From: DASWUZ01 sp036401375
GTDB lineage: Bacteria; Acidobacteriota; Terriglobia; Terriglobales; Acidobacteriaceae
Reading direction: 5' to 3'
Length of the DNA stretch: 64,000 nucleotides
NCBI GenBank assembly: GCA_036401375.1
Contig: DASWVB010000027.1
Span: 62,001 to 126,000 of the forward strand
Part shown: one piece after another, positions 35,979 through 43,329 of the stretch
Position numbering within the stretch: the first letter of the stretch is position 1
Layout of the letters: every line of letters begins with the position of its first letter
The notes under the pieces: model-generated
What the model was told of the DNA's origin: nothing
Database searches by the model: none
What the model saw: the letters and a program-made list of their open reading frames with translations, nothing else
Translations under genes and position numbers: made by a program

Positions 35979-37127
35979 ATGAGAAGGAAGTTGTCTTTAG
36001 CTACGACGTTAGTACTGGTGCTGGCAGGTTTGATATCGATGGCTTCGGCACAGCAGGCAGGCAGTGGGCTGGCCTTTGAGCGCGCAAAACATCTGCAGCA
36101 CGGAGTTAACGCCAGCATCTGGTTCGCGCAATCTCCGCACGACTACTCGCAGCAGCGCCTGCAGACCTTCACAACCGCGGACGACATCGCGTTGATGGCG
36201 CACATGGGCCTCGACCACGCCCGTCTGAGCGTGGATGCTGATCCGCTGACTGCCTGGCAGCGCGGCCGGCCGGCGAATAGCGACTACTTTATGACTGAGC
36301 TCGATCGGGTAGTCAAAATGATGCTCGATAACCACCTCTCTGTCATCATCGACATTCATCCCGAGAGCAGCTACAAGAGGCCGCTGCAGCAGGGCAGCGA
36401 GAGCGTGCAGCAGTTTGTCTCCCTCTGGCGCGCGGTCGCGACCCACTTTGCATCGAGCGATCCTGATCACGTCTTCTTCGAGATTATGAACGAGCCCGAG
36501 CAGCCTGACACCTATCGATGGCAGGGGATCGAGAGCGCAGTTGCCGCCGCCATTCGCGAAGTCGCGCCCAAGCACACCATCATCGCAGCGGGCGCCCACT
36601 GGTCGGGTCTCCAGGATTTGCTGCTGCTCGAGCCGCTCGCTGACCCTAACGTCATCTACACCTTCCACGATTACGAGCCCTTCGCCTTCACCCATCAGGG
36701 AGCGACGTGGACCAGCCCGGAGGTGCGGCCCGAACGTGGCATTCCTTACCCGTCAACGCCCGAGAACGTCGCGCCGAAGCTCAGCCAGCAGCCGGACCTC
36801 GAGGGCGAATACTTTGTCAGCCAGTACGGGCTGGGACGATGGGACGCTGCCCGCGTCGAGAGTGACATCGACTTCGCCGCGCGCTGGGGAAAGCTGCATC
36901 ATGTGCCGGTCTACTGCGGCGAGTTTGGAGTGCTTCGTGAGTACGCGAATCCGGCGATGCGCGCCCAGTGGCTGCACGACATGCGGGTCGCCATGGAGCG
37001 GCACAACATAGGCTGGGCGATGTGGGACTACCAGACCAACTTCGGTATGGTGACCAAGCAGGACAGCAAGACCACGCCCGATGCCGACGTGCTTAAGGCT
37101 CTAGCTCTGCACATGCCGGGCCAGTGA
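35979..37127 (+). CDS. Secreted GH5-family glycoside hydrolase
   Basis: A 382-residue clan GH-A enzyme with a signal peptide (MRRKLSLATTLVLVLAGLIS, cleaved near ASAQ). The TIM barrel carries the family 5 marks: HARLSVDADPL, IIDIHPE, acid/base Glu172 in FFEIMNEPE, the HDYEPF strand, nucleophile Glu315 in VYCGEFGV, and WAMWDYQTNFG. Family 5 members cleave beta-1,4-glucans, mannans or related chains; the substrate is not set by the sequence alone. GGGGAG precedes the ATG. It lies 106 bp after the GH2 gene on the same strand and is followed by hairpin repeats. Confidence 0.93.
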   Translation: MRRKLSLATTLVLVLAGLISMASAQQAGSGLAFERAKHLQHGVNASIWFAQSPHDYSQQRLQTFTTADDIALMAHMGLDHARLSVDADPLTAWQRGRPANSDYFMTELDRVVKMMLDNHLSVIIDIHPESSYKRPLQQGSESVQQFVSLWRAVATHFASSDPDHVFFEIMNEPEQPDTYRWQGIESAVAAAIREVAPKHTIIAAGAHWSGLQDLLLLEPLADPNVIYTFHDYEPFAFTHQGATWTSPEVRPERGIPYPSTPENVAPKLSQQPDLEGEYFVSQYGLGRWDAARVESDIDFAARWGKLHHVPVYCGEFGVLREYANPAMRAQWLHDMRVAMERHNIGWAMWDYQTNFGMVTKQDSKTTPDADVLKALALHMPGQ

Positions 37128-37136
37128 TACCTCAGC

Positions 37137-37184
37137 GGGTGCCCCATTCATGAAGACAGCTTCATCGTCTTCATGAGTGGGACT
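37137..37184 (+). repeat. REP-like hairpin repeat, copy 1
   Basis: GGGTGCCCCATTCATGAAG, loop, then CTTCATGAGTGGGACT. The arms CCCATTCATGAAGAC and GTCTTCATGAGTGGG pair over 15 bp with a single wobble. It lies 10 bases after the GH5 stop codon. A second, weaker copy follows at 37196. Hairpins with CCCCATTCAT...ATGAGTGGG ends look like dispersed extragenic repeats (family membership is from memory); it could also end or stabilise the GH5 mRNA. Confidence 0.65.
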
Positions 37185-37195
37185 CGTGCGGAGTC

Positions 37196-37244
37196 GGGTG
37201 CCCCGTTCATTGAGGTAGCTTAATCGCCTTCATAAGTGGGACTT
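37196..37244 (+). repeat. REP-like hairpin repeat, copy 2
   Basis: GGGTGCCCCGTTCATTGAGG ... CTTCATAAGTGGGACT. It is a direct repeat of the element at 37137 with about ten changes, and its stem is partly eroded. Located just past the 3' end of the convergent FAD oxidoreductase gene. Confidence 0.6.
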
Positions 37245-37264
37245 CGTGGAGGAGCCGCATGAGC

Positions 37265-38875
37265 TCACTTCCGAGTGTCTTCGAGGATGGCCATGGCGGC
37301 GTTTCGGCCGTTGATGGCGATCACGCTGCCGCCCGGATGCGTACAGGCCCCGCACAGATAAACACCACCCATGGGAGTGCGCGAAGTAAGGCGGTTTGAC
37401 CACATATATTGCGGCAGGCACTCCCCTTGAAAGATGTGCCCGCCCGTGAGTCCGGTCTTGGCCTCGATATCCGGAGGCCCAAGGACCTGCGCATCCACGA
37501 CCGCGGAGGGAATGTTGCTGCAGAAGCGGCCGAGCGATGCAAAGGCCAGCGCAGCGACCTCCTGTCGTCGCGTGTCCCACGTGCCTCGACTCAAGGTATG
37601 CGGCACATACTGGGCGAAGACGCTCATCGTATGCAGCCCCTCGGGTACCACGCTGCGATCGTGCACACTCTGGAAGTAGAGCTCGCACCACAGAAGCTCC
37701 GGCAGATCTCCTCGCCTTGCCGCCGTATATCCGGCCTTCCAGTCGGGCTTCGAAAGAGGAGCATTGATCTGCCCATGATGGTGCGGCTCATTCAGCCCCG
37801 GTCGCGAGAGGAAGTTGGGCAGCTCGCGCAGCAGCACGTTGAGCTTGACCGTGCAGCCCTCGATAGGGATCGCCTCGACCCGCTCTCGCCATCCCGTGTC
37901 CGCTGCCCCATCGAGCAGCCGTAAAGTGACGCGCGGATCTGCGTTTGAAACTACCACGGTAGCTTGAATTTTCTCGCCACCCTCGAGCAGTACGCCCTCG
38001 CCCGGCAGGATGCGAGCGACCGGCACTCCCGCCGCAACAACCGCTCCAGCCTCCCGCGCCGCGTCGCAGAGGTAGAACGAGACCATACCCATCCCGCCTT
38101 TAACGTAGCCCCACATGCCCGGCATTCCCCCCAGCCGGCCGGAAGAGTGGTGGTACCGGATCGAAGCTGTGCCCGCGTCAAAGGGACTCGCATTCGTACC
38201 GATCACCCCCTGTCCGAGCATTGCCATCTGCAGCCGCTCATCGGTGAGATAGTGCTCCACGTACTCCGCCATCGACCAGTTAAAGAGCACATGCCGCGCC
38301 TCCGAGTCGTTGCCGATTCGGTCCTCGAGCTGTTCGCGGCTCGGGCTCTCACCGATCCATATGTCACCATCTCCGGACGGCCGTAGGGCATCCCGCAGCC
38401 GCCGAATCACGTCCGTCATCGCTCTCCAGCCATCCACATCGTGTGGCGAAAAGCGCCGGACCTCAGCGATGCAGCGTTCATCTTCGTCCCAAAGCTGAAC
38501 GCTGGTGCCGTCCAGGAAGGGAACGAAGAGGCCGTTCACCGCTGGCGTCCACGAGAATCCGCGCTTTCCCAATCGCAACTCTTCAATGACCAGCGGATGC
38601 AGCAGGCCAGCCAGGTAAGCGCAAGGCGACATCCTGACGCCCGGGTAGGAGCCTGGAAACGGCTCCTCAACGGTACAGGCACCGCCGATCCGCGAGCGAG
38701 CCTCAAGCACGAGTACGCGTTTGCCGGCGCTGGCGAGGTAAGCCGCGCAGGCAAGGCCATTGTGGCCGGCACCCACGACAATAGCGTCCCAGGATCGTGC
38801 AGCGAGCGCGCTCACCGGCTCGGGGAGGCCGATCTCGCCGAGTGTGTCTGCCGCCGATGCGAAGGCACCGTTCAT
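37265..38875 (-). CDS. FAD-dependent oxidoreductase, phytoene-desaturase type
   Basis: About 536 residues. The N-terminal dinucleotide fold reads DAIVVGAGHNGLACAAYLA, followed by VLVLEARSRIGGACTVEE, the amine-oxidase/carotenoid-desaturase pattern (COG1233 group). C-terminal marks are LCGACTHPGGSVIAINGRNAA, the second FAD contact. YHHSSGRLGGMPGMWGYVKGG is the conserved middle block of this group. The true start is ATG at 38875: extending to 39157 would read through a tRNA-Glu gene. Substrate unknown; no other carotenoid genes are near. Probably cytoplasmic or membrane-associated. Confidence 0.9.
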   Translation of the reverse strand: MNGAFASAADTLGEIGLPEPVSALAARSWDAIVVGAGHNGLACAAYLASAGKRVLVLEARSRIGGACTVEEPFPGSYPGVRMSPCAYLAGLLHPLVIEELRLGKRGFSWTPAVNGLFVPFLDGTSVQLWDEDERCIAEVRRFSPHDVDGWRAMTDVIRRLRDALRPSGDGDIWIGESPSREQLEDRIGNDSEARHVLFNWSMAEYVEHYLTDERLQMAMLGQGVIGTNASPFDAGTASIRYHHSSGRLGGMPGMWGYVKGGMGMVSFYLCDAAREAGAVVAAGVPVARILPGEGVLLEGGEKIQATVVVSNADPRVTLRLLDGAADTGWRERVEAIPIEGCTVKLNVLLRELPNFLSRPGLNEPHHHGQINAPLSKPDWKAGYTAARRGDLPELLWCELYFQSVHDRSVVPEGLHTMSVFAQYVPHTLSRGTWDTRRQEVAALAFASLGRFCSNIPSAVVDAQVLGPPDIEAKTGLTGGHIFQGECLPQYMWSNRLTSRTPMGGVYLCGACTHPGGSVIAINGRNAAMAILEDTRK

Positions 38876-39046
38876 CCTGCCCCTATCGATCACATGGGCT
38901 AGTGTAGTACCCGCGTGTGGGGTTGGTCTGAACGAAGCTGCGCACTGGCCGGAAGAGCAAGTCAGTGTCTTAATGAGGATGCGCCGTTTAGAGCGAAGAT
39001 AGTGCGTTGAATCAACGGCGGCCCGAAAGGGGACAAAGGGGGAAGT

Positions 39047-39121
39047 TGGTAGCGCTAATGGGAATTGAACCCATGTTTCAGCCTTGAAAGGGCCGCGTGC
39101 TAACCGCTGCACCATAGCGCC
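39047..39121 (-). tRNA. tRNA-Glu (TTC)
   Basis: Minus strand: acceptor GGCGCTA with TAGCGCT, anticodon arm with loop CTTTCAA (anticodon TTC), T-arm CATGGGTTCAATTCCCATT, encoded CCA. 75 nt. Nearly identical to the copy at 39193. Confidence 0.96.
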
Positions 39122-39192
39122 ACGTTGAAAGATCAAATCGCCGGCCCAGATCAGCAAAGCTCACCGACCTGCGAGTTGCAGGGGCGGGAAGT

Positions 39193-39267
39193 TGGTAGCG
39201 CTAATGGGAATTGAACCCATGTTTCAGCCTTGAGAGGGCCGCGTGCTAACCGCTGCACCATAGCGCC
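39193..39267 (-). tRNA. tRNA-Glu (CTC)
   Basis: Same cloverleaf as the tRNA-Glu at 39047, but the anticodon loop is CTCTCAA (anticodon CTC). The two genes differ by one base, so the pair arose by duplication with a switch in the wobble base. Confidence 0.96.
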
Positions 39268-39478
39268 ACGATGAGAATTCCTGCGAAGGTTCAGCTGGGC
39301 CTTGCATCTCCAAATTTATCAGACTACGCGAACTTCGCAAAGCGCGCCCCTCAGCGATGTGCGAGGGGTTTAGTTGCTTAAGGTTGGCGATGTGCAATCC
39401 ACGACCATTGCTGACGCACTTACGCCACAACCTGGGTGACCGCATTGCTCCGCGTCACACAAAGGGGGATGGTACGCC

Positions 39479-39607
39479 TTAAGCGAACCAATCAATCGGT
39501 AGATTGTGCGAATCGTCGGCTCCGCTAATTCGGAATGTTCTTAGAGGTAGTACTTGATGTTCCAAATCGTCGACGGCGGGAACCGTCCAACGAATCCACA
39601 TCAGACC
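39479..39607 (-). pseudogene. Truncated RelE/ParE-like toxin
   Basis: Starts MWIRWTVPAVDDLEH, overlapping the antitoxin end, as in many TA pairs. The next frame then gives EHIKYYL, and further on LAEPTIRTIYRLI, all typical of the first two helices of ParE toxins. The C-terminal half and the catalytic end are missing, so it is not functional. Confidence 0.6.
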
Positions 39608-39828
39608 TTGAACATCGCTTCGAGGCGAGCGTTCATCTCTTCTTCTTCGATGGATTCGCCGGATTCGGCTGCCGCAAGGCCCTTCATCGACTGCAGCCAT
39701 GAAGCGAGCCTTTTCATCGATGTAGCGAGCAACGACCATAGTCGCGAGTCGCTCAGGGGCCGTTCCGACCCTGTCAGCCATTTGCGCGAGACGCTCCGCC
39801 TGCTCCTCAGTGAGATGTGGTTGCAATG
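39600..39828 (-). pseudogene. Antitoxin-like gene with frameshift
   Basis: The minus strand opens MQPHLTEEQAERLAQMADRV and ARYIDEKARFMAAVDEG, then shifts. In the next frame it goes on as LAAAESGESIEEEEMNARLE, ending AMFKV and a stop. One base in the GGGCC run at about 39683 restores a protein of about 75 residues with the look of a ParD/RHH-type antitoxin. The start and 3' end adjoin the toxin remnant. Confidence 0.65.
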
Positions 39829-39875
39829 AGATTGAGGGTACGGAAAGCTGCGATCACGGCAAGCTGAAAGCCCAG

Positions 39876-40151
39876 CTAGATGCCCAGCTTCTTCACTTCC
39901 TCGTTGTAGTACTTGCGATAGAGGATGTCCCACTCCTGGCTACCCTCTGGAATGATGCGACGCTGCGAAGCGATCTTCAGGCGGGCGGCCTGGTCGATCT
40001 TCGTCTCACCTTCGAGCAGGTGTTCTAGAGCCTTACGGGCCTCTTGACGGATCGTGTTCCGGTCCTCCAGGAACTCGCACTCTGCAGTCTCTGCCAGGGT
40101 GTCGGCAACTACATGGGCCAGCTTGTTGAGCTTATCCCGGCTGATCCTCAC
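39876..40151 (-). CDS. DUF507 protein (second of pair)
   Basis: A 91-residue DUF507 protein: MRISRDKLNKLAHVVADTLA, an acidic central stretch, ARKALEHLLEGETKID, and EWDILYRKYYNEEVKKLGI at the end. The family has no known function. It overlaps the upstream DUF507 gene by 4 bp (ATGA at 40148-40151), so the two are translationally coupled. No signal peptide. By its pairing it may form a heterodimer with its neighbour (inference). Confidence 0.9.
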   Translation of the reverse strand: MRISRDKLNKLAHVVADTLAETAECEFLEDRNTIRQEARKALEHLLEGETKIDQAARLKIASQRRIIPEGSQEWDILYRKYYNEEVKKLGI

Positions 40152-40426
40152 AGCACCGCCTTGTACTTCCTGGCCAGCTCGGTCTTCACCTTTTTGAACA
40201 TGTCAGCATAGCTGGCGCCCGTGCGGCGCATCTCTTCCTGGTAGGCGTCCAGGATGACCCGCACCTCTTCGTTGATGCGGTCCTCAAGGGATAACTCCTC
40301 TTGAATTCCGACGGTAACGCGCTGTTCCACTATGGCGGGCTTTTCGCTTCGGATCATCCCGGTCTCAGTCAGCGCCTTCACCGTCTGGCGCGCCAGGTAC
40401 CCTACATACTCTCGTGAGAAAATCAT
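40148..40426 (-). CDS. DUF507 protein (first of pair)
   Basis: A 92-residue DUF507 protein: MIFSREYVGYLARQTVKALT, LEDRINEEVRVILDAYQEEM, and MFKKVKTELARKYKAVL. Similar in length and pattern to the next gene but only loosely alike in sequence. GGAGAAGATCA before the ATG is a good ribosome site. Function of the family is unknown. Confidence 0.9.
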   Translation of the reverse strand: MIFSREYVGYLARQTVKALTETGMIRSEKPAIVEQRVTVGIQEELSLEDRINEEVRVILDAYQEEMRRTGASYADMFKKVKTELARKYKAVL

Positions 40427-40554
40427 TGATCTTCTCCGAAATATAGCACAGTGAAGGGGTTGCGACCCGCCGTAAGGGAGCGCCGCGGTGCTCTCTGCGC
40501 AGCGGCCCGGCTGCTCGCGTACAGCGGAGTCAGAGACGACACTTGCGGGGCTGC

Positions 40555-41100
40555 TTAAGGGGCCGCTTGTGGAGCGCCCGCCCCGTTTACGCCAAGCAAT
40601 TCCACATCAAAGATCAGGTTTGCCTTAGGGGGTATCGGGTCGTGACCAGCAGTGCCGTAGCCTAGCTGATAGGGAACGAAGAGTCGTCGCTTTCCGCCTA
40701 CCTTCATCCCCTCAAAGCCGGTGTCCCAGCCGATGATCACACGCTGCTGACCCTGGATGAAGTCGAAGGGCTGATTGCGATCTACCGAGGAGTCAAACTT
40801 CGTGCCATCGTAGAGCCAGCCGGTGTAATTGACTGTATATGCCTGCCCCGGCATTGCGGGTGCACCTGTCCCGAGCTTGATATCGACGTAGCGCAGTTCG
40901 TAGAGGGTTTGAACGGGACCAGGCGCCGCAGGGATGCTGGGCGGCAGCTTGATACCAGATGCGGCGGCTGACTTCGCCGCCGTGTGGTGAATGGGCTTGT
41001 GCGTCGGTGCCGCAGGCGCCGATTGGGCAGCCGCAGCCGCAGATACGAGAGCGATGGCCAGCGCCGAGAAGGAAAGCTTCAGCGTAAGGTATTTACCCAT
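40555..41100 (-). CDS. Exported FKBP-type peptidyl-prolyl isomerase
   Basis: A 181-residue protein with a signal peptide (LKLSFSALAIALVSAAAAAQ) and a single FKBP domain. Marks of the active site are VNYTGWLYDGTKFDSS, FDFIQGQQRVIIGWDTGFEG, GGKRRLFVPYQLGYG and LIFDVELLGV. FKBPs speed cis-trans isomerisation of proline bonds and help folding, here in the periplasm. The linker before the domain is Ala/Pro-rich. It is transcribed alone. Confidence 0.93.
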   Translation of the reverse strand: MGKYLTLKLSFSALAIALVSAAAAAQSAPAAPTHKPIHHTAAKSAAASGIKLPPSIPAAPGPVQTLYELRYVDIKLGTGAPAMPGQAYTVNYTGWLYDGTKFDSSVDRNQPFDFIQGQQRVIIGWDTGFEGMKVGGKRRLFVPYQLGYGTAGHDPIPPKANLIFDVELLGVNGAGAPQAAP

Positions 41101-41237
41101 AGTCTGGGCCTCTTAGATAGAGTGGTGTGCGAGGTGATCGTAGCACGAGGCCGATCTATGAAGAAGGAAGCGCCACAGCAAGCCGTGGCTAGTCGAATTC
41201 AAGCCGAATGCGTCTAAAGGCTGGGTACTCTACTTGC

Positions 41238-42002
41238 ATGCGGGTCCGCGTTCTATATTTCGGTGCGCTCAAGGACATCTTCCTCAAGGAACATGACACA
41301 CTCGAGCTCCCGCCATCCTCTACGGTCGGCACTCTGCTCGATCACTACCGCAGGGCAGCTCCCGGGCATGGAGACTTCTGGGACATCCTCGCCGTTGCGG
41401 TAAACACTGAGTACGCGAATCTTTCGCACCGGCTCGCCGATGGCGACGAGGTAGCGATGCTGCCCCCAGTCAGCGGTGGCAGCGATGGTCTGAACACTCA
41501 GGACGAGGATGACACCCAGCCGGATTCGACTCCCCGAAGCTCTCACGTAGCGCTGTTGAGAGAGCCGGTTGACGCCTCATCCCTTACTGCCGCGATAAAG
41601 CGTGGCGAAGATGGCGCGGTGGTCACGTTTGACGGGATCGTCCGCAACAACACTCGTGGACGTCGCACCCTTTATCTTGTCTACGAGTCTTACGAAGCTA
41701 TGGCGCTGGCACAGATGCGGAAGCTCTCGGCCGAGGCGATCAAGCGCTTCGGAGTGCAGAGCGTAAGCCTGGTACACCGGCTGGGCAGGCTCGAAGTTGG
41801 AGAGACCAGCGTCTTTATCGCTGTGGCCTCAGCCCATCGTCCACAAGCCTTTGAGGCATGCCGCTGGCTGATAGACACTTTGAAGAAGACAGTGCCGATA
41901 TGGAAGAAGGAGCACTTCGAGGACGGAGCAGTGTGGGCTGACGGTGAACCGTTTCCTGAGGAAGTAATTGCCGTCAACGAAAGCACCGGGCGGGTACGGT
42001 GA
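41238..42002 (+). CDS. MoaD-MoaE fusion (molybdopterin synthase)
   Basis: About 254 residues joining both subunits of molybdopterin synthase. MoaD (1-81) starts MRVRVLYFGALKDIFLKEHD and ends in PPVSGG (Gly80-Gly81), the site that must carry a thiocarboxylate. A linker rich in Asp/Ser (about 82-105) leads to MoaE, with VYESYEAMALAQM, VHRLGRLEVGETSVFIAVAS and KKTVPIWKKEHFEDG. The enzyme inserts sulfur into precursor Z for the molybdenum cofactor. In this form Gly81 is internal, so a cut after GG would be needed, as reported for the MoaX fusion of mycobacteria. I chose the ATG at 41238; 41208 adds 10 residues. The VWA gene overlaps its end. Confidence 0.93.
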   Translation: MRVRVLYFGALKDIFLKEHDTLELPPSSTVGTLLDHYRRAAPGHGDFWDILAVAVNTEYANLSHRLADGDEVAMLPPVSGGSDGLNTQDEDDTQPDSTPRSSHVALLREPVDASSLTAAIKRGEDGAVVTFDGIVRNNTRGRRTLYLVYESYEAMALAQMRKLSAEAIKRFGVQSVSLVHRLGRLEVGETSVFIAVASAHRPQAFEACRWLIDTLKKTVPIWKKEHFEDGAVWADGEPFPEEVIAVNESTGRVR

Positions 42003-42961
42003 ACCGCACTCCGCGGACGAGCGGTCTGGGCTGGCTTTTGTGTGCGGGAGTGCTGCTTGCAGGCGTGGCAGAGCTCTCCGCAATCGCGCAATCGGTAGAC
42101 TCCGCGGCTGACGGCGTCCGTCCACCGGCTATACGTGTCGACGTGCACCTGATCAATGTATTCGTGAATGTGACCGACAGTAGCGGAGCGCCGGTGCCCG
42201 GCCTGACTCGTGACAATTTTGCCATAGCCGAAGATGGACATCCGCAGAAGGTAGCCTTCTTTGGCCGCGAATCGGAGATGCCGCTCACCATCTCGCTGGC
42301 AATCGACACCAGCGGCAGTGTGAGGAAGGATCTTGCCGTCGAGCAGGAGGCCGCGCACAAGTTTGTACACACGCTGCTGCGCCCTATCGACCTCTTCTCG
42401 CTGATTGATTTCTCTTCAGACGTTCGCGAGGTGGTCGACTTCACCAACAAGCCGTCCCGCATCGATGAGGGCCTGGAGCGACTTCGCCCCGGACCCGCGA
42501 CTGCACTCTACGACACCGTCTATCTCGCCTCACAAAGGCTCGCACCCCACCACGGCCGGAAAGTGCTCGTCATCATTTCGGATGGCGACAATACGGTTGA
42601 CGGTGTTGACTACGCCAGGGCGCTTGAGCAGGCGGTACGCTCAGAGGTGATGGTCTACAGCATCATCGATGTGCCCATAGCCGCCGATGCGGGCCGCAAC
42701 ACGGGCGGTGAACACGCGATGATCACCCTCTCGCAGGAGACGGGCGGCAAGTACTACTACGCGGAGGCGAGCCAACTCGGCCGCGCCCTCGAACAGGTAT
42801 CAGACGACCTCCGCACCCAGTATTCGCTGGGGTACTACCCGGTGCGCCACAGCGGACACTCTGATTTTCATACCATCTCAGTGGCCGTCAAGGGCAGCGC
42901 CCCCGAGACTCACTATAGCGTGCGCCATCGTACCGGCTACTACTCCAGCCCGGCGGAGTAG
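41999..42961 (+). CDS. VWA-domain protein, acidobacterial type
   Basis: A 320-residue protein with a signal peptide (GWLLCAGVLLAGVAELSAIA). An N-terminal beta segment has VFVNVTDSSGAPVPGLTRDN and FAIAEDG; the von Willebrand factor A domain follows with a full MIDAS (DTSGS, 103-107; then ATALYDTV; DGDNTVDG). It matches the VWFA-related domain group found in many acidobacterial genomes. Such domains bind proteins through a metal ion; the partner is unknown. GTG start overlaps the moaDE stop by 4 bases, so translation may be coupled. Exported. Confidence 0.9.
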   Translation: MNRTPRTSGLGWLLCAGVLLAGVAELSAIAQSVDSAADGVRPPAIRVDVHLINVFVNVTDSSGAPVPGLTRDNFAIAEDGHPQKVAFFGRESEMPLTISLAIDTSGSVRKDLAVEQEAAHKFVHTLLRPIDLFSLIDFSSDVREVVDFTNKPSRIDEGLERLRPGPATALYDTVYLASQRLAPHHGRKVLVIISDGDNTVDGVDYARALEQAVRSEVMVYSIIDVPIAADAGRNTGGEHAMITLSQETGGKYYYAEASQLGRALEQVSDDLRTQYSLGYYPVRHSGHSDFHTISVAVKGSAPETHYSVRHRTGYYSSPAE

Positions 42962-43008
42962 CGTTTACTGCCTCTGCGCTACAAACGGTATGCGCACTTT
43001 TAGCTACA

Positions 43009-43329
43009 ATGGACGAAATGCCTGTCTATACTGCGTCTCGCCGACGACAAAAGAGCCCTCCGCCGGGCGACACCGGGCAGGAGGCGCTCTACCTGCGCTT
43101 CTTGAGCGAGAAGCAGGTGCCGGTCACTGTGAAGCTGCGCGATGGCGAGGCAGTACAGGGCTGGATCGAATACTTCGACGATCGCATGATCCGGCTCACC
43201 CGCGAGGCGAGGCCTAACCTCTTCATCTATAAACATCAGATTCGCACCATCACGGAAGTGTCTAAACGCGACACGGTGCGGAACCGCTCGGCGAACCGCA
43301 GCACTGCTGAAACTGCGGGAAACGCCTGA
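43009..43329 (+). CDS. Divergent Hfq/Sm-like protein
   Basis: A 106-residue protein with an Sm fold of Hfq type in the middle (about 25-80): ALYLRFLSEKQVPVTVKLRD, GEAVQGWIEYFDDRMIRLTR, and LFIYKHQIRTI. The Y-K-H of Hfq's second Sm motif is kept; the classical KVPVTIYLVNG becomes QVPVTVKLRDG, and the usual FD-x-F region reads FDDRMI. Basic N- and C-terminal tails flank it (SRRRQKS, RNRSANRS). It probably binds RNA as a hexamer, as Hfq does (inference). The stop codon overlaps the next ATG (TGATG), linking it to suhB. Confidence 0.85.
   Translation: MDEMPVYTASRRRQKSPPPGDTGQEALYLRFLSEKQVPVTVKLRDGEAVQGWIEYFDDRMIRLTREARPNLFIYKHQIRTITEVSKRDTVRNRSANRSTAETAGNA

Noticed and set aside
38876..39157. 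N-terminal extension of the phytoene-desaturase-like protein
   Set aside because: It would overlap tRNA-Glu at 39047-39121 and lacks domain character.
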